Below, in pieces: positions 9,307-19,287 of a DNA stretch of 64,000 nt (positions within the stretch are counted from its first letter, which is position 1; each line of letters opens with the position of its first letter). A program made the position numbers and the translations under genes. Source of the DNA: Candidatus Synechococcus calcipolaris G9 (GTDB taxonomy: Bacteria > Cyanobacteriota > Cyanobacteriia > Thermosynechococcales > Thermosynechococcaceae); the NCBI RefSeq assembly GCF_029582805.1, contig NZ_JAKKUT010000001.1, forward strand, positions 466,298 to 530,297, given 5' to 3'. The notes below the pieces were generated by a model. The model ran no database searches. It saw nothing but the letters and a program-made list of their open reading frames with translations, and had not been told where the DNA came from.

Positions 9307-9650
9307 CCAGTATCCGCGTCACCCTGGAAGACCAAGGGCTGCAAACCGTCCTGAACCGGCAAGCCGATCGCCTGGGCAATCCCAGAGAAATGTTTGCCGA
9401 GATTGGGGCATACATGGACATGAAGACCCGTACCCGGATTCGTCAGCTAGGCAGCCCCCAGGAAACCATTACCGTAATGGAGGGGCAGCACTGGGCCCCG
9501 CTGGCGGCGGCAACCATTAACCGCAAGCGACGGAAGCGCAAGAAGCAAAAGAAGCTCCAGCAGGATGGGGAGCTATTGGGGACGATTACCTACCAGGCAA
9601 ATTCGCAGCAGGTGGAGATCGGTGAAATTGTGCGGGATTATCTGAGTTAG
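9303..9650 (+). CDS. Phage virion morphogenesis (Mu gpG-like) protein
   Basis: 115 residues resembling the phage virion morphogenesis/tail completion family (Mu gpG): SIRVTLEDQGLQTVLNRQADRL, then MFAEIGAYMDMKTRTRIRQLG and GQHWAPLAAATINRKRRKRK. Family members are usually about 150 residues, and the C-terminus here is cut short soon after the basic stretch. In Mu, G follows F directly, so the order MuF - toxin - immunity - G keeps phage synteny. No other phage genes flank it; the next gene is an unrelated oxidoreductase on the other strand. Probably a non-functional prophage remnant. Confidence 0.72.
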   Translation: MTSIRVTLEDQGLQTVLNRQADRLGNPREMFAEIGAYMDMKTRTRIRQLGSPQETITVMEGQHWAPLAAATINRKRRKRKKQKKLQQDGELLGTITYQANSQQVEIGEIVRDYLS

Positions 9651-11080
9651 GTCAAACCAGGTAACAGTCCCTGGGGATCCCACTGTTGTTTCTGCAATTT
9701 CAGTAACTCTAGCAAAGGCCCATAGGCTAAACGTAGTTCCTGATCATAAACGTTGGTTCCGGGATGTCTCTGGACAATATAGTAGTGATTCGCTAGGGGG
9801 AGCAAAGCTTCAAATACCTGATCTGCCCAGGCTCTACCCTCCTTTGCACCGGAAGACTCATTGGGGTTCCATACCGCAGTAACCACAATGGACCACTCCG
9901 CATTTCGCCCTGTGTAGGCAGTGGCTAGTGGGGGTATATCGTTGACCACACCACCCACATGCTGGAGATCGATTTGGCACATATGATTGGGGACTGTGGC
10001 GATCGCCCTCTGTAATAGTTTTGCCAAGGTATTAACCTGTCCTCGGGGCAGAGAGAGGGAATAGACCCAAGTTCTGAGGCGATGTTGTCGGGGTGGCAAC
10101 GAAACTGGGTCTTTCCGGTTTGTGCCGTCTTGGAACGGTAGTTCAAAGGGGGGTAATGCCTCCAACCCTTCTGCCTCAAAGATCCAGTCACTAGAAAGCT
10201 GACCCAGACCTGAAATTGCCGCAATATCTTCCAGCGGAGCTACTGCATAGGTCATCACAGCGGGTATTTGGGTGTCAGGAGTATAACCGAGAATAAAGGA
10301 ACAGGATGCCCCCTGGGGCAAGCTTTCAGCTATGGCTAATAATGCCTGTAACTGCTCAAGGTCAGCAATGTGACGCTGTAGTTGTAGTCGTTGCCGCTGA
10401 AAAGTACGCAGGGTTGCCTCTGTGATAATTGCCAAAAATATTGCGCCCCCTCTGAGCAAGGTCCACATTGGCTTATCTCCACTGCTGGCAGAGATGGTAA
10501 AGGACTGACCATCAGCCCTGACTCCCCTTAACTCTGCGATCGCATCCACGGTCAAACCTAGACTGCGGCTCAGGTGCCCTACTCCTCCCATGGTGAGCAA
10601 GCCAAATCCTGGTGTACCATAGGCCCCCACTGGAATCATGGAGCCGTAAGGGGCCAAAGTTTCAAGAATTTTGCCCATGGTTGCACCCCCCTGCACCCTG
10701 ACCCTATTTCCTTCTACGGTTACTCGATTAAGTTCCGGAGCAAGATCAAGCATGAGGCTACCATCAACGGCACAAAAGGAACTATGGCCACCACTGCAAA
10801 CACTGATGGGCATATTGCGACTGGCGGCATATCTGACTGCTTCTTGTACGTCCGCCAACGAGGTAGGCTGAATGATGAGCGCAGGTTGTTGGGTCGAGGC
10901 AGTACCATTGATTAAACGACCTAAATTTGACTCATACTGACTACTTCCTGGAGTTAATAAAGGTAAATCAGTCAATTTCTCTTGATCTTTCATATAGTCT
11001 TGGTTGACATCCTCACTATCATAAAGGGCAAAAGATTCCCTTAGATTGTATTCAAAGTCAGTTTCCATCCCTGATGCCAT
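9647..11080 (-). CDS. FAD-binding oxidoreductase, berberine-bridge-enzyme type
   Basis: 477 residues with an FAD_binding_4 (PCMH) domain at about 60-235 and a short BBE C-terminus. H99 in CSGGHSS is the residue that forms the covalent 8-alpha-histidyl FAD bond in this family. GGATMGKILETL and PVGAYGTPGFGLLTMGG are the pyrophosphate-binding segments. The second conserved cysteine of bicovalent enzymes is not evident. The usual C-terminal YD..NLF motif appears as WDPQGLLPGLT. It probably oxidises a sugar or secondary metabolite; the substrate is unknown. It abuts the phage remnant, overlapping its stop by four bases. Confidence 0.82.
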   Translation of the reverse strand: MASGMETDFEYNLRESFALYDSEDVNQDYMKDQEKLTDLPLLTPGSSQYESNLGRLINGTASTQQPALIIQPTSLADVQEAVRYAASRNMPISVCSGGHSSFCAVDGSLMLDLAPELNRVTVEGNRVRVQGGATMGKILETLAPYGSMIPVGAYGTPGFGLLTMGGVGHLSRSLGLTVDAIAELRGVRADGQSFTISASSGDKPMWTLLRGGAIFLAIITEATLRTFQRQRLQLQRHIADLEQLQALLAIAESLPQGASCSFILGYTPDTQIPAVMTYAVAPLEDIAAISGLGQLSSDWIFEAEGLEALPPFELPFQDGTNRKDPVSLPPRQHRLRTWVYSLSLPRGQVNTLAKLLQRAIATVPNHMCQIDLQHVGGVVNDIPPLATAYTGRNAEWSIVVTAVWNPNESSGAKEGRAWADQVFEALLPLANHYYIVQRHPGTNVYDQELRLAYGPLLELLKLQKQQWDPQGLLPGLT

Positions 11081-11191
11081 CAGCCATTGCTCCCATAATC
11101 ACTGATCACAACTGGTTACAAATGTGTGGCTCGTTGAGTCGTTCCTGAAAGCCGTTAAGATACTGATACCTGAGTATTGAGTATTCGTGCG

Positions 11192-11908
11192 GTGAGTTCT
11201 TCCCCTAAGGTTGGCATTATTGTTTTTCCTGGCTCAAATTGCGATCGCGATGTGGCCCATATTACCCAAGACATCCTAAATTGGCCGACGCGATTCATCT
11301 GGCATCAAGAGAAAGATGTGGCAGATTGTGATCTGGTGGTCATTCCCGGTGGGTTTAGCTACGGAGATTATTTACGCTGTGGGGCGATCGCCCGCTTTTC
11401 GGCCATTATGCCCGCCGTCAAGGATCATGCTGAGGCCGGTAAATGGCTGCTGGGAATATGTAATGGCTTTCAAGTTCTCACCGAAGCGGGTTTATTACCG
11501 GGGGCCCTCGTTCGCAATCGGGATTTACATTTTATCTGCGATCGGGTGCATTTACGGGTTGAGACGAATCAAACCCCTTGGAGCCGTAACTTTCACACAG
11601 AGCAGGTGATTAATTTGCCCATTGCCCACGGCGAAGGCTGTTACTATGCTGATGCCGATACTCTTAAAAGCCTAGAGGATCACCAGCAAATTCTCTTCCG
11701 CTATTGCCAACCCCAAGGCCAGTGGGATGCAACCAGTAACCCCAACGGCTCCCTCCACAATATTGCGGGTATTTGTAATCGCCGTGGAAATGTTCTCGGT
11801 CTGATGCCCCACCCAGAACGGGCCGCCGATCCCCAGATGAATCAGGCCCATTTACCGGAATCCCATTCCCTCGATGGTTTAACCCTCTTTAGATCACTCT
11901 TAAACTAG
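11192..11908 (+). CDS. purQ: Phosphoribosylformylglycinamidine synthase, glutaminase subunit
   Basis: About 238 residues of the class I glutamine amidotransferase fold: VGIIVFPGSNCDRDV at the N-terminus, the nucleophile cysteine in LLGICNGFQVL, and the His/Glu pair in MPHPERAADP. PurQ supplies ammonia from glutamine to PurL in the fourth step of purine synthesis. PurS and PurL are not adjacent. The start is uncertain: GTG here or a TTG five codons earlier; neither has a clear ribosome site. Confidence 0.96.
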   Translation: MSSSPKVGIIVFPGSNCDRDVAHITQDILNWPTRFIWHQEKDVADCDLVVIPGGFSYGDYLRCGAIARFSAIMPAVKDHAEAGKWLLGICNGFQVLTEAGLLPGALVRNRDLHFICDRVHLRVETNQTPWSRNFHTEQVINLPIAHGEGCYYADADTLKSLEDHQQILFRYCQPQGQWDATSNPNGSLHNIAGICNRRGNVLGLMPHPERAADPQMNQAHLPESHSLDGLTLFRSLLN

Positions 11909-11926
11909 ATAACTTCTAAATGACTG

Positions 11927-12703
11927 CTAAAAGGCAGGTAGCCACTCATCCCCTCGCAGGAGACGAATTTGGGCAATGGTAAAAATTGTCGGGATAATGC
12001 GGCCATAGTTTGTAGCGATCGCCCGCCAGCCCAAATCAGCAGCGAACCAGATCCACAGAGCCGTACTGGCAAAGGCTAAAACACTCCGACCGAGGGCATA
12101 CTTGGTCGCCCCCATGGCCATCCCCTTACCTACGAGGGGGGTAATGGACAGCTTATAACCCGCCAGCTTAATGGCAAATTGACGGGCCACCTGCTGCACT
12201 AACAGGGGACGAATGAGGGAACTAACGGCGATCGCCGCACTACCTTCAAGAACTAGGCGAATGGTTTCCACGGAAATTTTGCGGCCCTGGCTCAGTTGGG
12301 GTAAGGAGTCTTCAATTTGCGAGACAAGAACCTGGCGATCGCGATCGGGTAATTTTTGCCACATCCGCTGTAGGAGGCCCAGAAAGATTTCCAGCTCTAA
12401 TTCATTAGTCGTCCAACTGGGGGAAAATTTCAGTTTCAGGTAACGACAGACCCGCATCAAGGTTTGCCGATAGCTAATTTGTTGGCTTTGACCCTTGAGA
12501 ACCGTAAGACCATCGGCGGCTAAAAAGCGAAACCGGGCCTCAATCTGATCCAGCCAATCTTGGCGATCCTGGCACTGTACCTGAATTGGATCAGGGGTCC
12601 GCAGGTAATCAATGGGATTCAGCTTCCGTCGGAAAAGAATTTCGGTCAAGTCTTGTAGTTCCTCTTCCGTTGCCAATTCCAAAGCCGCCCGTAACTCATT
12701 CAT
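11927..12703 (-). CDS. YaaW-family (UPF0174) conserved protein
   Basis: About 258 residues. The N-terminus MNELRAALELATEEELQDLTE with the following ILFRRKLNPIDYL is typical of the YaaW/DUF3944 group, in which a short helical motif precedes a ubiquinol-binding-like domain. The C-terminal half contains hydrophobic helices (about 150-235), suggesting membrane association. The function is not established. The start is the methionine of this motif; an in-frame methionine twelve codons upstream is less likely. It converges with purQ with a gap of 18 bases. Confidence 0.7.
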   Translation of the reverse strand: MNELRAALELATEEELQDLTEILFRRKLNPIDYLRTPDPIQVQCQDRQDWLDQIEARFRFLAADGLTVLKGQSQQISYRQTLMRVCRYLKLKFSPSWTTNELELEIFLGLLQRMWQKLPDRDRQVLVSQIEDSLPQLSQGRKISVETIRLVLEGSAAIAVSSLIRPLLVQQVARQFAIKLAGYKLSITPLVGKGMAMGATKYALGRSVLAFASTALWIWFAADLGWRAIATNYGRIIPTIFTIAQIRLLRGDEWLPAF

Positions 12704-12896
12704 TGTGTATTTTCTCCAGGACTGAAAAGCCAGGAACAATCCATGACGATTATAAAAGCCATTTCCCTAATTTTGGCAACAGTTTTGACAACGGATTGTC
12801 AATTTACTGGATCATAACGCCTGCCCAGAGTAACGCAAAGTAACCCAAGTGTTATTATCAAAGAGTTTATCGCTAGAACCTGTGGGGATACCCTCA

Positions 12897-13304
12897 ATGT
12901 CTCAAGAGACTGAAACCACGACAACTGAGGCAGCACAGCCCAAAAAAACTGCTAAAAAAGAAAAGCCCCCCGCCTTAGAAGATAAGCCCTTTGGCGAATT
13001 TATGAATCAGGACTATCTACCCGCCCTCAAGGCCGCCTTCACCGCCGCCAAGATTGATGACTTCCAGGCCACCCTAGAGGGCAATATCCTCTCTGGAGAA
13101 TGGGGCGAAGGGCAGCGGCAATTTAAGCTTTATTTTCTAGATGGCACCCTACAAGGACGGAAAGCCTTCGTGGAAACAACCAATGGGATTCCCCCCAGTA
13201 CCATTGAGCCGTTCCTGTGTGATGAACGCAAGATCACCCTCCCCCTACTCGTCTTTGGCGTTATGCAGCGTTTAAATGCCCAAAAGTGGCTAGGAGGTAA
13301 TTAA
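12897..13304 (+). CDS. DUF2996 family protein
   Basis: 135 residues: a low-complexity Thr/Glu/Lys-rich N-terminus (about 1-28) and a conserved cyanobacterial domain (PFGEFMNQDYLPALKAAF ... LERKITLPLLVFGVMQRLNAQKWLG-like end). The DUF2996 family is found across cyanobacteria and is of unknown function. The stop codon shares a base with the start of the bcp-type peroxiredoxin (TAATG), so the two are translationally coupled and may act together. The start is the methionine before SQETE; an upstream in-frame start would add a hydrophobic leader of 16 residues. Confidence 0.8.
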   Translation: MSQETETTTTEAAQPKKTAKKEKPPALEDKPFGEFMNQDYLPALKAAFTAAKIDDFQATLEGNILSGEWGEGQRQFKLYFLDGTLQGRKAFVETTNGIPPSTIEPFLCDERKITLPLLVFGVMQRLNAQKWLGGN

Positions 13305-13765
13305 TGGCTGTGGCCGTTGGCGATCGCGCCCCGGATTTTAGTCTCCCCTCAGGGACAGGTACCACCATTCACCTCCAGGACTACATCGGCAAAAAGCCCG
13401 TCGTTCTCTATTTCTATCCCAAATCCGATACACCGGGTTGCACCGTTCAAGCCTGCTCCTTTCGGGATGCCTACACCGTTTTCCAGGAATTGGGAGCCGA
13501 AGTAATTGGTCTGAGCAATGATTCCGTTGCCGCCCAGGATCGATTTGCCAAAAACCATCAGTTGCCCTTTATTTTGCTCAGTGACGAAGGAAATCAGGTA
13601 CGGAAACTGTACGGCGTACCCGGGCCGATTTTTGGCATGGTTCCCGGCCGGGTCACTTACATCATTGACCAAGAAGGAATTGTCCGCCATATTTTTGACT
13701 CGATGCTTAACTTTTCCGCCCATGTGGATGAGTCCCTAAAAATTCTGCGGCAACTTCAGGATTAA
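13304..13765 (+). CDS. bcp: Thioredoxin-dependent peroxiredoxin, BCP/PrxQ type
   Basis: 153 residues, the normal PrxQ length. The peroxidatic motif is YPKSDTPGCTVQACSFRD, in which the C of PGCT is peroxidatic and the second cysteine five residues later is the usual PrxQ resolving position. It reduces hydrogen peroxide and alkyl hydroperoxides using thioredoxin, in the cytoplasm or at the thylakoid surface. It is coupled to the DUF2996 gene by a one-base overlap. Confidence 0.95.
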   Translation: MAVAVGDRAPDFSLPSGTGTTIHLQDYIGKKPVVLYFYPKSDTPGCTVQACSFRDAYTVFQELGAEVIGLSNDSVAAQDRFAKNHQLPFILLSDEGNQVRKLYGVPGPIFGMVPGRVTYIIDQEGIVRHIFDSMLNFSAHVDESLKILRQLQD

Positions 13766-13973
13766 CCCCCAAAATTACCCTAAGCGTGTCCGAGAATACA
13801 AATCTTTTTATTCTTTTTATGGCTTGCCCTAGCCAAGGGCCAAAGTCTGGGCTAAGATTGTAGATCCATTCAGATAGTGTTAGGGCGATCGCTTGCGTGA
13901 TTACGTGCTACACCCACCTGTGTTAACGCTAAACTTTTTTCTCCATTCGTTAAGGAGCTAGGAACATACTCGC

Positions 13974-14966
13974 ATGGTCAATCAGGAACAAACCTTTGAT
14001 GTGGGCTTTACGCACGCTGATTTTGCCGCCTTACTCGACAAATACGACTATCACTTTAACCCAGGAGATGTCGTCCCGGGGACAGTTTTTAGTATTGAGC
14101 CGAAGGGCGCACTGATTGACATCGGCGCAAAAACGGCTGCTTATATCCCGATTCAGGAAATGTCGATCAATCGGATTGATACCCCTGAGGAAGTGCTGCA
14201 ATCCAATGAAACCCGTGAATTTTTCATCCTCGCCGATGAGAACGAAGACGGTCAGCTTACCCTTTCCATTCGTCGCATTGAGTATATGCGGGCCTGGGAA
14301 CGGGTGCGGCAATTACAGGCGGAGGATGCCACGGTGCGCTCCCAGGTCTTTGCCACCAATCGGGGGGGAGCCTTGGTGCGGATTGAAGGTCTACGGGGCT
14401 TTATTCCCGGCTCCCACATCAGTACCCGTGTCAATAAAGAAGAACTGGTGGGTGAAGAACTGCCCCTCAAGTTTCTAGAGGTGGATGAAGAGCGGAATCG
14501 CCTCGTTCTCAGCCATCGTCGCGCCCTCGTTGAGCGGAAGATGAACAAGCTAGAAGTCAGCGAAGTGGTGGTGGGAACCGTGCGCGGTATTAAACCCTAC
14601 GGTGCCTTTATTGATATTGGTGGCGTGAGTGGTCTTCTCCACATTTCCGAAATTTCCCATGACCACATTGATACGCCCCACAGTGTCTTTAATGTCAATG
14701 ATCAACTCAAGGTGATGATTATTGATCTAGATGCGGAGCGGGGTCGGATTTCCCTTTCCACCAAGCAACTGGAACCGGAAGCGGGAGATATGGTCAAGAA
14801 TCCCCAGCTTGTCTACGAAAAAGCGGAAGAAATGGCGGAAAAATATCGGGAAGAACTGCGTATGAAAGCAGAGGCTGCCCGGATGCCCGTAGAGGCGATC
14901 GCCGAGGACGAATCGGAATCCTTCAGCAGTGATAGTGAAGAAGAAGCCATCCTCCAAGAAGCCTAA
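13974..14966 (+). CDS. rpsA: 30S ribosomal protein S1
   Basis: 330 residues with three S1 (OB-fold) repeats at about 30-105, 120-187 and 200-272, the short form usual in cyanobacteria and chloroplasts. Repeat signatures include [17 protein letters not shown] and [19 protein letters not shown]. It binds mRNA on the small subunit and helps initiation. The C-terminal tail is very acidic and Ser-rich. About 200 bases of leader precede it, containing a small GCCCT/AGGGC hairpin near 13835. The last 38 bases also encode the basic N-terminus of PdxA in another frame. Confidence 0.97.
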   Translation: MVNQEQTFDVGFTHADFAALLDKYDYHFNPGDVVPGTVFSIEPKGALIDIGAKTAAYIPIQEMSINRIDTPEEVLQSNETREFFILADENEDGQLTLSIRRIEYMRAWERVRQLQAEDATVRSQVFATNRGGALVRIEGLRGFIPGSHISTRVNKEELVGEELPLKFLEVDEERNRLVLSHRRALVERKMNKLEVSEVVVGTVRGIKPYGAFIDIGGVSGLLHISEISHDHIDTPHSVFNVNDQLKVMIIDLDAERGRISLSTKQLEPEAGDMVKNPQLVYEKAEEMAEKYREELRMKAEAARMPVEAIAEDESESFSSDSEEEAILQEA

Positions 14967-15996
14967 ATCTAAGAGGCTTAAGCCTCGCCTAGCCCTAACT
15001 CTGGGGGATCCTGCTGGAATTGGCCCAGAAATTATCCTTAAGGCCCTCACACCTACTGGGGGCCTTGATTCGGATGGTCTATCTGCCATTACCATCTTTG
15101 GTAGTCGTCGGATTTTAGAGCAAACTTACATCCAACTCCGCCAGCAAGGTCAAGACCCTATTGATCCTGCCTCCTTGACCATTGTGGATTTGGAGACGGC
15201 GGCGTTCATTGAACCGGGCCAGCCCAGTGTTGCCAGTGGAGCCGCTAGTTTTGCCTATCTGGATCAGGCCATTGGCCGCACTCTAGGGGGAGAGTTTGAT
15301 GGGATTGTCACCGCTCCCATTAGTAAGGCGACCTGGAAAACAGCGGGCTACGATTATCCGGGGCAAACCGAAGTGTTGGCGGAGCGGGCAGAAGCAGCGG
15401 CGGTGGGAATGCTCTTTTTAGGGCGATCGCCACGCACGGATTGGGTCTTGCGAACCTTGCTGGCTACTACCCACATTCCCCTGCGGAGGGTTCCTGATCG
15501 CCTAACTCCAGACCTTCTTAGCCAAAAATTAGATCTACTCATTCAGGTTTTATCTGAATCCCTCGGGCTAACAACCCCCAGAATTGCCCTGCCTGGATTA
15601 AATCCCCACAGTGGCGAACAGGGGCAATTGGGTCAGGAAGAAATCACGTGGTTGATTCCCTGGCTAGAGGACAAACGGCGGCAATATCCCCAGGTGACAT
15701 TGGTGGGGCCGGTTCCCCCGGATACCCTATGGATTGGAGCCGCCCAGGCCTGGGGAGCCACGTCTAATGATGGAATCACCTATCCTGCCTACGATGCCTA
15801 TTTAGCCCTCTACCATGATCAGGGGTTAATTCCGGTGAAGATGTTAGCCTTTGCGGAAGCGGTGAATACTACCATCGGCCTACCCTTTATTCGTACCTCG
15901 CCGGACCATGGTACAGCCTTTGATATTGCCGGCCAAGGAATCGCCAGTTCCCGTAGTTTAGAGGCGGCGATCGCCTGGGCCGCAGAGCTTGCCTGA
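14929..15996 (+). CDS. pdxA: 4-hydroxythreonine-4-phosphate dehydrogenase
   Basis: 355 residues. PdxA oxidises 4-phosphohydroxy-L-threonine in pyridoxal phosphate synthesis. Core signatures are [15 protein letters not shown] at the N-terminus, TAPISKATW, the metal-site histidine region [25 protein letters not shown] and the C-terminal [13 protein letters not shown]. The start is a GTG inside the end of rpsA, since no later start codon precedes the conserved [10 protein letters not shown]. This gives a Lys-rich extension of about 19 residues, unusual for the family. The second GTG two codons later is equally possible. Likely co-transcribed with rpsA. Confidence 0.95.
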   Translation: MIVKKKPSSKKPKSKRLKPRLALTLGDPAGIGPEIILKALTPTGGLDSDGLSAITIFGSRRILEQTYIQLRQQGQDPIDPASLTIVDLETAAFIEPGQPSVASGAASFAYLDQAIGRTLGGEFDGIVTAPISKATWKTAGYDYPGQTEVLAERAEAAAVGMLFLGRSPRTDWVLRTLLATTHIPLRRVPDRLTPDLLSQKLDLLIQVLSESLGLTTPRIALPGLNPHSGEQGQLGQEEITWLIPWLEDKRRQYPQVTLVGPVPPDTLWIGAAQAWGATSNDGITYPAYDAYLALYHDQGLIPVKMLAFAEAVNTTIGLPFIRTSPDHGTAFDIAGQGIASSRSLEAAIAWAAELA

Positions 15997-16064
15997 GCCA
16001 CCCCAAGGGATTCAGCCCCCAAAACCACGTAAAATGAGCAGAGGGTGTTTATTTTGTTTGATCT

Positions 16065-16475
16065 ATGGCGAGTCGCCGTCCCCGCAGTCAAGACACAATC
16101 CTCAGTATCCTCAAGGTTTTAGCACGGCCCATTTCTGCCCAAGATCTCTATATTGAATTGCGTACCCAAAATCAACCCTTGGGTTTAGCAACGGTCTACC
16201 GAGGCTTGGATTCCCTGAAAGTGAGTGGTGTCGTTCAAGCCCGGCCCCTGGCCAGTGGCGAAGTTGTTTATAGCCTGGTTCAACAGGATCAGCACCATTT
16301 AACCTGTCTACAGTGTGGTGTATCCATCCCCATCCATGTCTGCCCCGTCCAAGAACTTGAGTCGGAATTACGGCGATCTCAGCAGTTTGAAATTTATTAC
16401 CATACCCTAGAGTTTTTTGGTCTTTGTAAAAATTGCCAAGCACAGATGCAACTATCGGCTACCGTGGATTCCTAG
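16065..16475 (+). CDS. Fur-family metal-responsive transcriptional regulator
   Basis: 136 residues. The winged helix (about 10-75) contains PISAQDLYIELRTQ and LGLATVYRGLDSLKVSGVV, the recognition helix region of Fur proteins. The structural zinc site is formed by CLQC (about 85-88) and CKNC (about 124-127). The metal-sensing HHLTC segment is present. Length and the HVCPVQELE segment fit Zur-like members, but Fur, Zur and PerR cannot be separated with confidence from sequence alone. Confidence 0.88.
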   Translation: MASRRPRSQDTILSILKVLARPISAQDLYIELRTQNQPLGLATVYRGLDSLKVSGVVQARPLASGEVVYSLVQQDQHHLTCLQCGVSIPIHVCPVQELESELRRSQQFEIYYHTLEFFGLCKNCQAQMQLSATVDS

Positions 16476-16527
16476 GGTTTCTGAGGATGGTATGGTCTAT
16501 GTCATATATCAGGCAGTGGAGCGGGTG

Positions 16528-16716
16528 ATGGATCAACTAACGACCCAATTTGTCTGTCTCCGTTTACCCCTAGAACGCCCACCCCTAGCTCTCCAAAAGA
16601 CTATTGTTCAGGCCCTAGAGGAGTACGGTACTCCCTTACGTTGGGCCATTACCAGGATTGAAGGAGATCAGGTGGTGATTGAGGCCGTTGTCTTGGTAAC
16701 GACCCAGGTAAAATAG
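16528..16716 (+). CDS. Small conserved-looking protein of unknown function
   Basis: 62 residues (MDQLTTQFVCLRLPLERPPL...). The ATG has GGAG about seven bases upstream. It follows the Fur-type gene closely on the same strand, so it may be co-transcribed. A longer frame reaching back into the fur-like gene exists but its extra residues look like frame read-through. The pattern of short beta-like stretches (ITRIEGDQVVIEAVVL) suggests a small folded protein. I do not recognise a family. Confidence 0.5.
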   Translation: MDQLTTQFVCLRLPLERPPLALQKTIVQALEEYGTPLRWAITRIEGDQVVIEAVVLVTTQVK

Positions 16717-16802
16717 GGAACGGAGACTAGAAAACCCTAAGCTACTAAAAAGCTATTAAAAACTAAGCTACTACTGGCGATCGCTACTGAGGATGCCCCC
16801 CA

Positions 16803-17789
16803 ATGGATTTGGTTACGCTTGAAAATTGGCTGGATAATGCCGCTTTTGCAATTTTATTTCTAACAATGCTCATCTACTGGGGGGGGGCCGCGTTTCCCCG
16901 ATTTGACTGGTTGCCCAGTCTAGGTCGCACTGGCATGGCGATCGCCAATCTATGTATTGCCGGCCTTTTGCTATCCCGTTGGCTGGAGGGGGGCTATTTC
17001 CCCATTAGTAATCTCTATGAGTCCCTCTTTTTTCTCTGTTGGGGCTTGACGACCATGCATCTTGTGGCCGAGAGCATTAGTGGCAATCCCTTAGTGGGGG
17101 TGGTGACGGCTCCTGTGGCCATGGGGATTACCGCCTTTGCCGCCCTGTCCTTGCCCCCGGACATGCAAACCTCCGCCCCCCTGGTTCCCGCCTTAAAATC
17201 CAATTGGTTAATGATGCATGTGAGTGTGATGATGCTCAGTTATGCCACATTGATGGTCGGCTCCCTGCTGGCGATCGCCTTTTTAGTCGTGACCTGGGGG
17301 AAACCCATCGAACTGAAAGGGAGTTCCATTGGCACCGGTGGCTTCCGCTCGGTCAAATCCTCTGCTCAGGTGTCCTCTCCTGGGGAACCGGATCCCAGTG
17401 CCCCCCTAAGCAACACAGGGGGAACGGCTCTCTTGACTGCGGCCACCCCAACCCTTTCCATTCAGCGTTTAACGTTGGCTGAAACCTTAGATAATCTCAG
17501 CTATCGCATGATCGGCCTGGGATTTCCCCTCTTAACCATTGGCATTATTTCTGGGGCAGTTTGGGCCAATGAAGCCTGGGGTGCGCCCTGGAGTTGGGAT
17601 CCCAAGGAAACCTGGGCCTTGATTGTTTGGCTTGTCTTTGCCGCCTATCTCCATGCCCGGATTACCCGCGACTGGCAGGGTCGTCGTCCGGCGATTTTAG
17701 CCACGGGAGGATTTGTCGTGGTTTGGATTTGCTACCTAGGGGTTAATCTCCTCGGCAAGGGGTTACATTCCTATGGCTGGTTTTTCTAG
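16803..17789 (+). CDS. ccsA: Cytochrome c biogenesis protein CcsA (system II)
   Basis: 328 residues and about eight hydrophobic segments. The haem-handling WWD-type motif is WSWDPKETW at 263-271, following the WGAP stretch at 259-262. CcsA with Ccs1 delivers and attaches haem to apocytochromes on the lumenal side of the thylakoid or in the periplasm. A polar, low-complexity loop (about 170-215) separates the N- and C-terminal membrane halves. Ccs1 is not in the window. tilS follows after about 31 bases. Confidence 0.95.
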   Translation: MDLVTLENWLDNAAFAILFLTMLIYWGGAAFPRFDWLPSLGRTGMAIANLCIAGLLLSRWLEGGYFPISNLYESLFFLCWGLTTMHLVAESISGNPLVGVVTAPVAMGITAFAALSLPPDMQTSAPLVPALKSNWLMMHVSVMMLSYATLMVGSLLAIAFLVVTWGKPIELKGSSIGTGGFRSVKSSAQVSSPGEPDPSAPLSNTGGTALLTAATPTLSIQRLTLAETLDNLSYRMIGLGFPLLTIGIISGAVWANEAWGAPWSWDPKETWALIVWLVFAAYLHARITRDWQGRRPAILATGGFVVVWICYLGVNLLGKGLHSYGWFF

Positions 17790-17820
17790 GGGTTAGTTTT
17801 TCTACATCCTTGGGGTTGCC

Positions 17821-18801
17821 ATGGCTTGGGGATGGGTTCAGGCCCGTTTACATCAATTGTTACGCCAACACCCCTGGTTGCCCCCCCATGGCTCCCTTTT
17901 GATTGGCGTTTCCGGTGGTCAGGATTCCCTTTGTTTGCTACGGCTCCTCATTGATTTACAGCCCCATTGGCATTGGTCATTGCAGGTGGTGCATTGCAAC
18001 CATGGTTGGCGAGAGGATGCCCAAGCCAATGCCGAGTTTGTCCAAACCCTAAGTGAAACCTGGGGAGTGACCTGTCGAGTGGCGATCGCCCCTCCAGAGA
18101 TTAAAACTCAAAAAACCGAAGCGGCGGCGCGGGCATGGCGATATCAGGTCTTCACAGAGATGGCCCAAGGGCAAAACTGCTCCCATGTGGTCACGGGCCA
18201 TACCGCCAGTGATCAAGCGGAAACGGTGTTATTGAATTTGCTGCGGGGCAGCGGTTTGGATGGCCTATCCAGTTTGACCTGGCAGCGATCGCTTACCCCA
18301 GAGATTAGTTTGGTGCGCCCCCTGCTATGGATAACTAGGGATGAAACCGCCAGCTTTTGTCAAGGCCAGGGTATTTCCCCTTGGCCCGATGCCACCAATG
18401 AGCAACTCACCTATCGCCGCAACCGCATCCGCCAGGAATTGATCCCCTACCTGCAAGAACATTTCAATGCCCAGGTTGAACCGGCCCTTGCCCGCACATC
18501 TGACCTCCTCCAAGGCGATCGGGAGTACTTGGAAGCCCAGGCCCTAGCTCTCCGTCTTACCCTAGAGCAGAGCCATCCCCCTGGTCTACATCGGGTCATG
18601 CTGGGCCAGGCCCATCTGGCTTTACAACGCCGAGTTGTGCGGCAATTTTTGCAGCAGCACCTATCACGGAGATCAAATTATGCCCAAATCGCAAAATTTC
18701 TCCACCTCCTCACGGCCCCTAACCATAGCCAGACCGATCCCTTTCCTGGTGGGGCGATCGCCCGCGTTGATCACCCCTGGATTCAGTTGATTTTTCCCTG
18801 A
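17821..18801 (+). CDS. tilS: tRNA(Ile)-lysidine synthase
   Basis: 326 residues. The N-type ATP pyrophosphatase loop is SGGQDS (31-36), followed by VVHCNHGWREDA and the ATGHTASDQAETVLLNLLRGSGLDGL region (here TGHTASDQ). TilS converts the wobble cytidine of the CAU isoleucine tRNA to lysidine, which is essential. The protein is at the short end of the family, with a reduced C-terminal domain as in other cyanobacteria. Confidence 0.95.
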   Translation: MAWGWVQARLHQLLRQHPWLPPHGSLLIGVSGGQDSLCLLRLLIDLQPHWHWSLQVVHCNHGWREDAQANAEFVQTLSETWGVTCRVAIAPPEIKTQKTEAAARAWRYQVFTEMAQGQNCSHVVTGHTASDQAETVLLNLLRGSGLDGLSSLTWQRSLTPEISLVRPLLWITRDETASFCQGQGISPWPDATNEQLTYRRNRIRQELIPYLQEHFNAQVEPALARTSDLLQGDREYLEAQALALRLTLEQSHPPGLHRVMLGQAHLALQRRVVRQFLQQHLSRRSNYAQIAKFLHLLTAPNHSQTDPFPGGAIARVDHPWIQLIFP

Positions 18802-18815
18802 CTTCTCGGAATAGT

Positions 18816-18829
18816 GTATCGAATGCTAC
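18816..18829 (+). promoter_or_regulatory. NtcA-type binding site upstream of glnB
   Basis: GTATCGAATGCTAC is an exact match to the NtcA consensus GTA-N8-TAC. A loosely matching -10 box (TAGATA or GATAAA, around 18853-18859) lies about 23 bases downstream, the spacing typical of NtcA-activated promoters. NtcA control of glnB is established in other cyanobacteria. It predicts induction of PII under nitrogen limitation through 2-oxoglutarate-activated NtcA. Confidence 0.78.
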
Positions 18830-18859
18830 AAGTCAGAGGAGTTTGACAATGGTAGATAA

Positions 18860-19252
<393 letters not shown>

Positions 19253-19287
19253 AATAGTTCATAGTTTTGTTTTTAAGACCCATTTCC

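Noticed and set aside
13835..13856. Riboswitch or S1 autoregulatory element in the rpsA leader
   Set aside because: Only a five-base stem is visible (GCCCT/AGGGC); too little to call a regulatory RNA.
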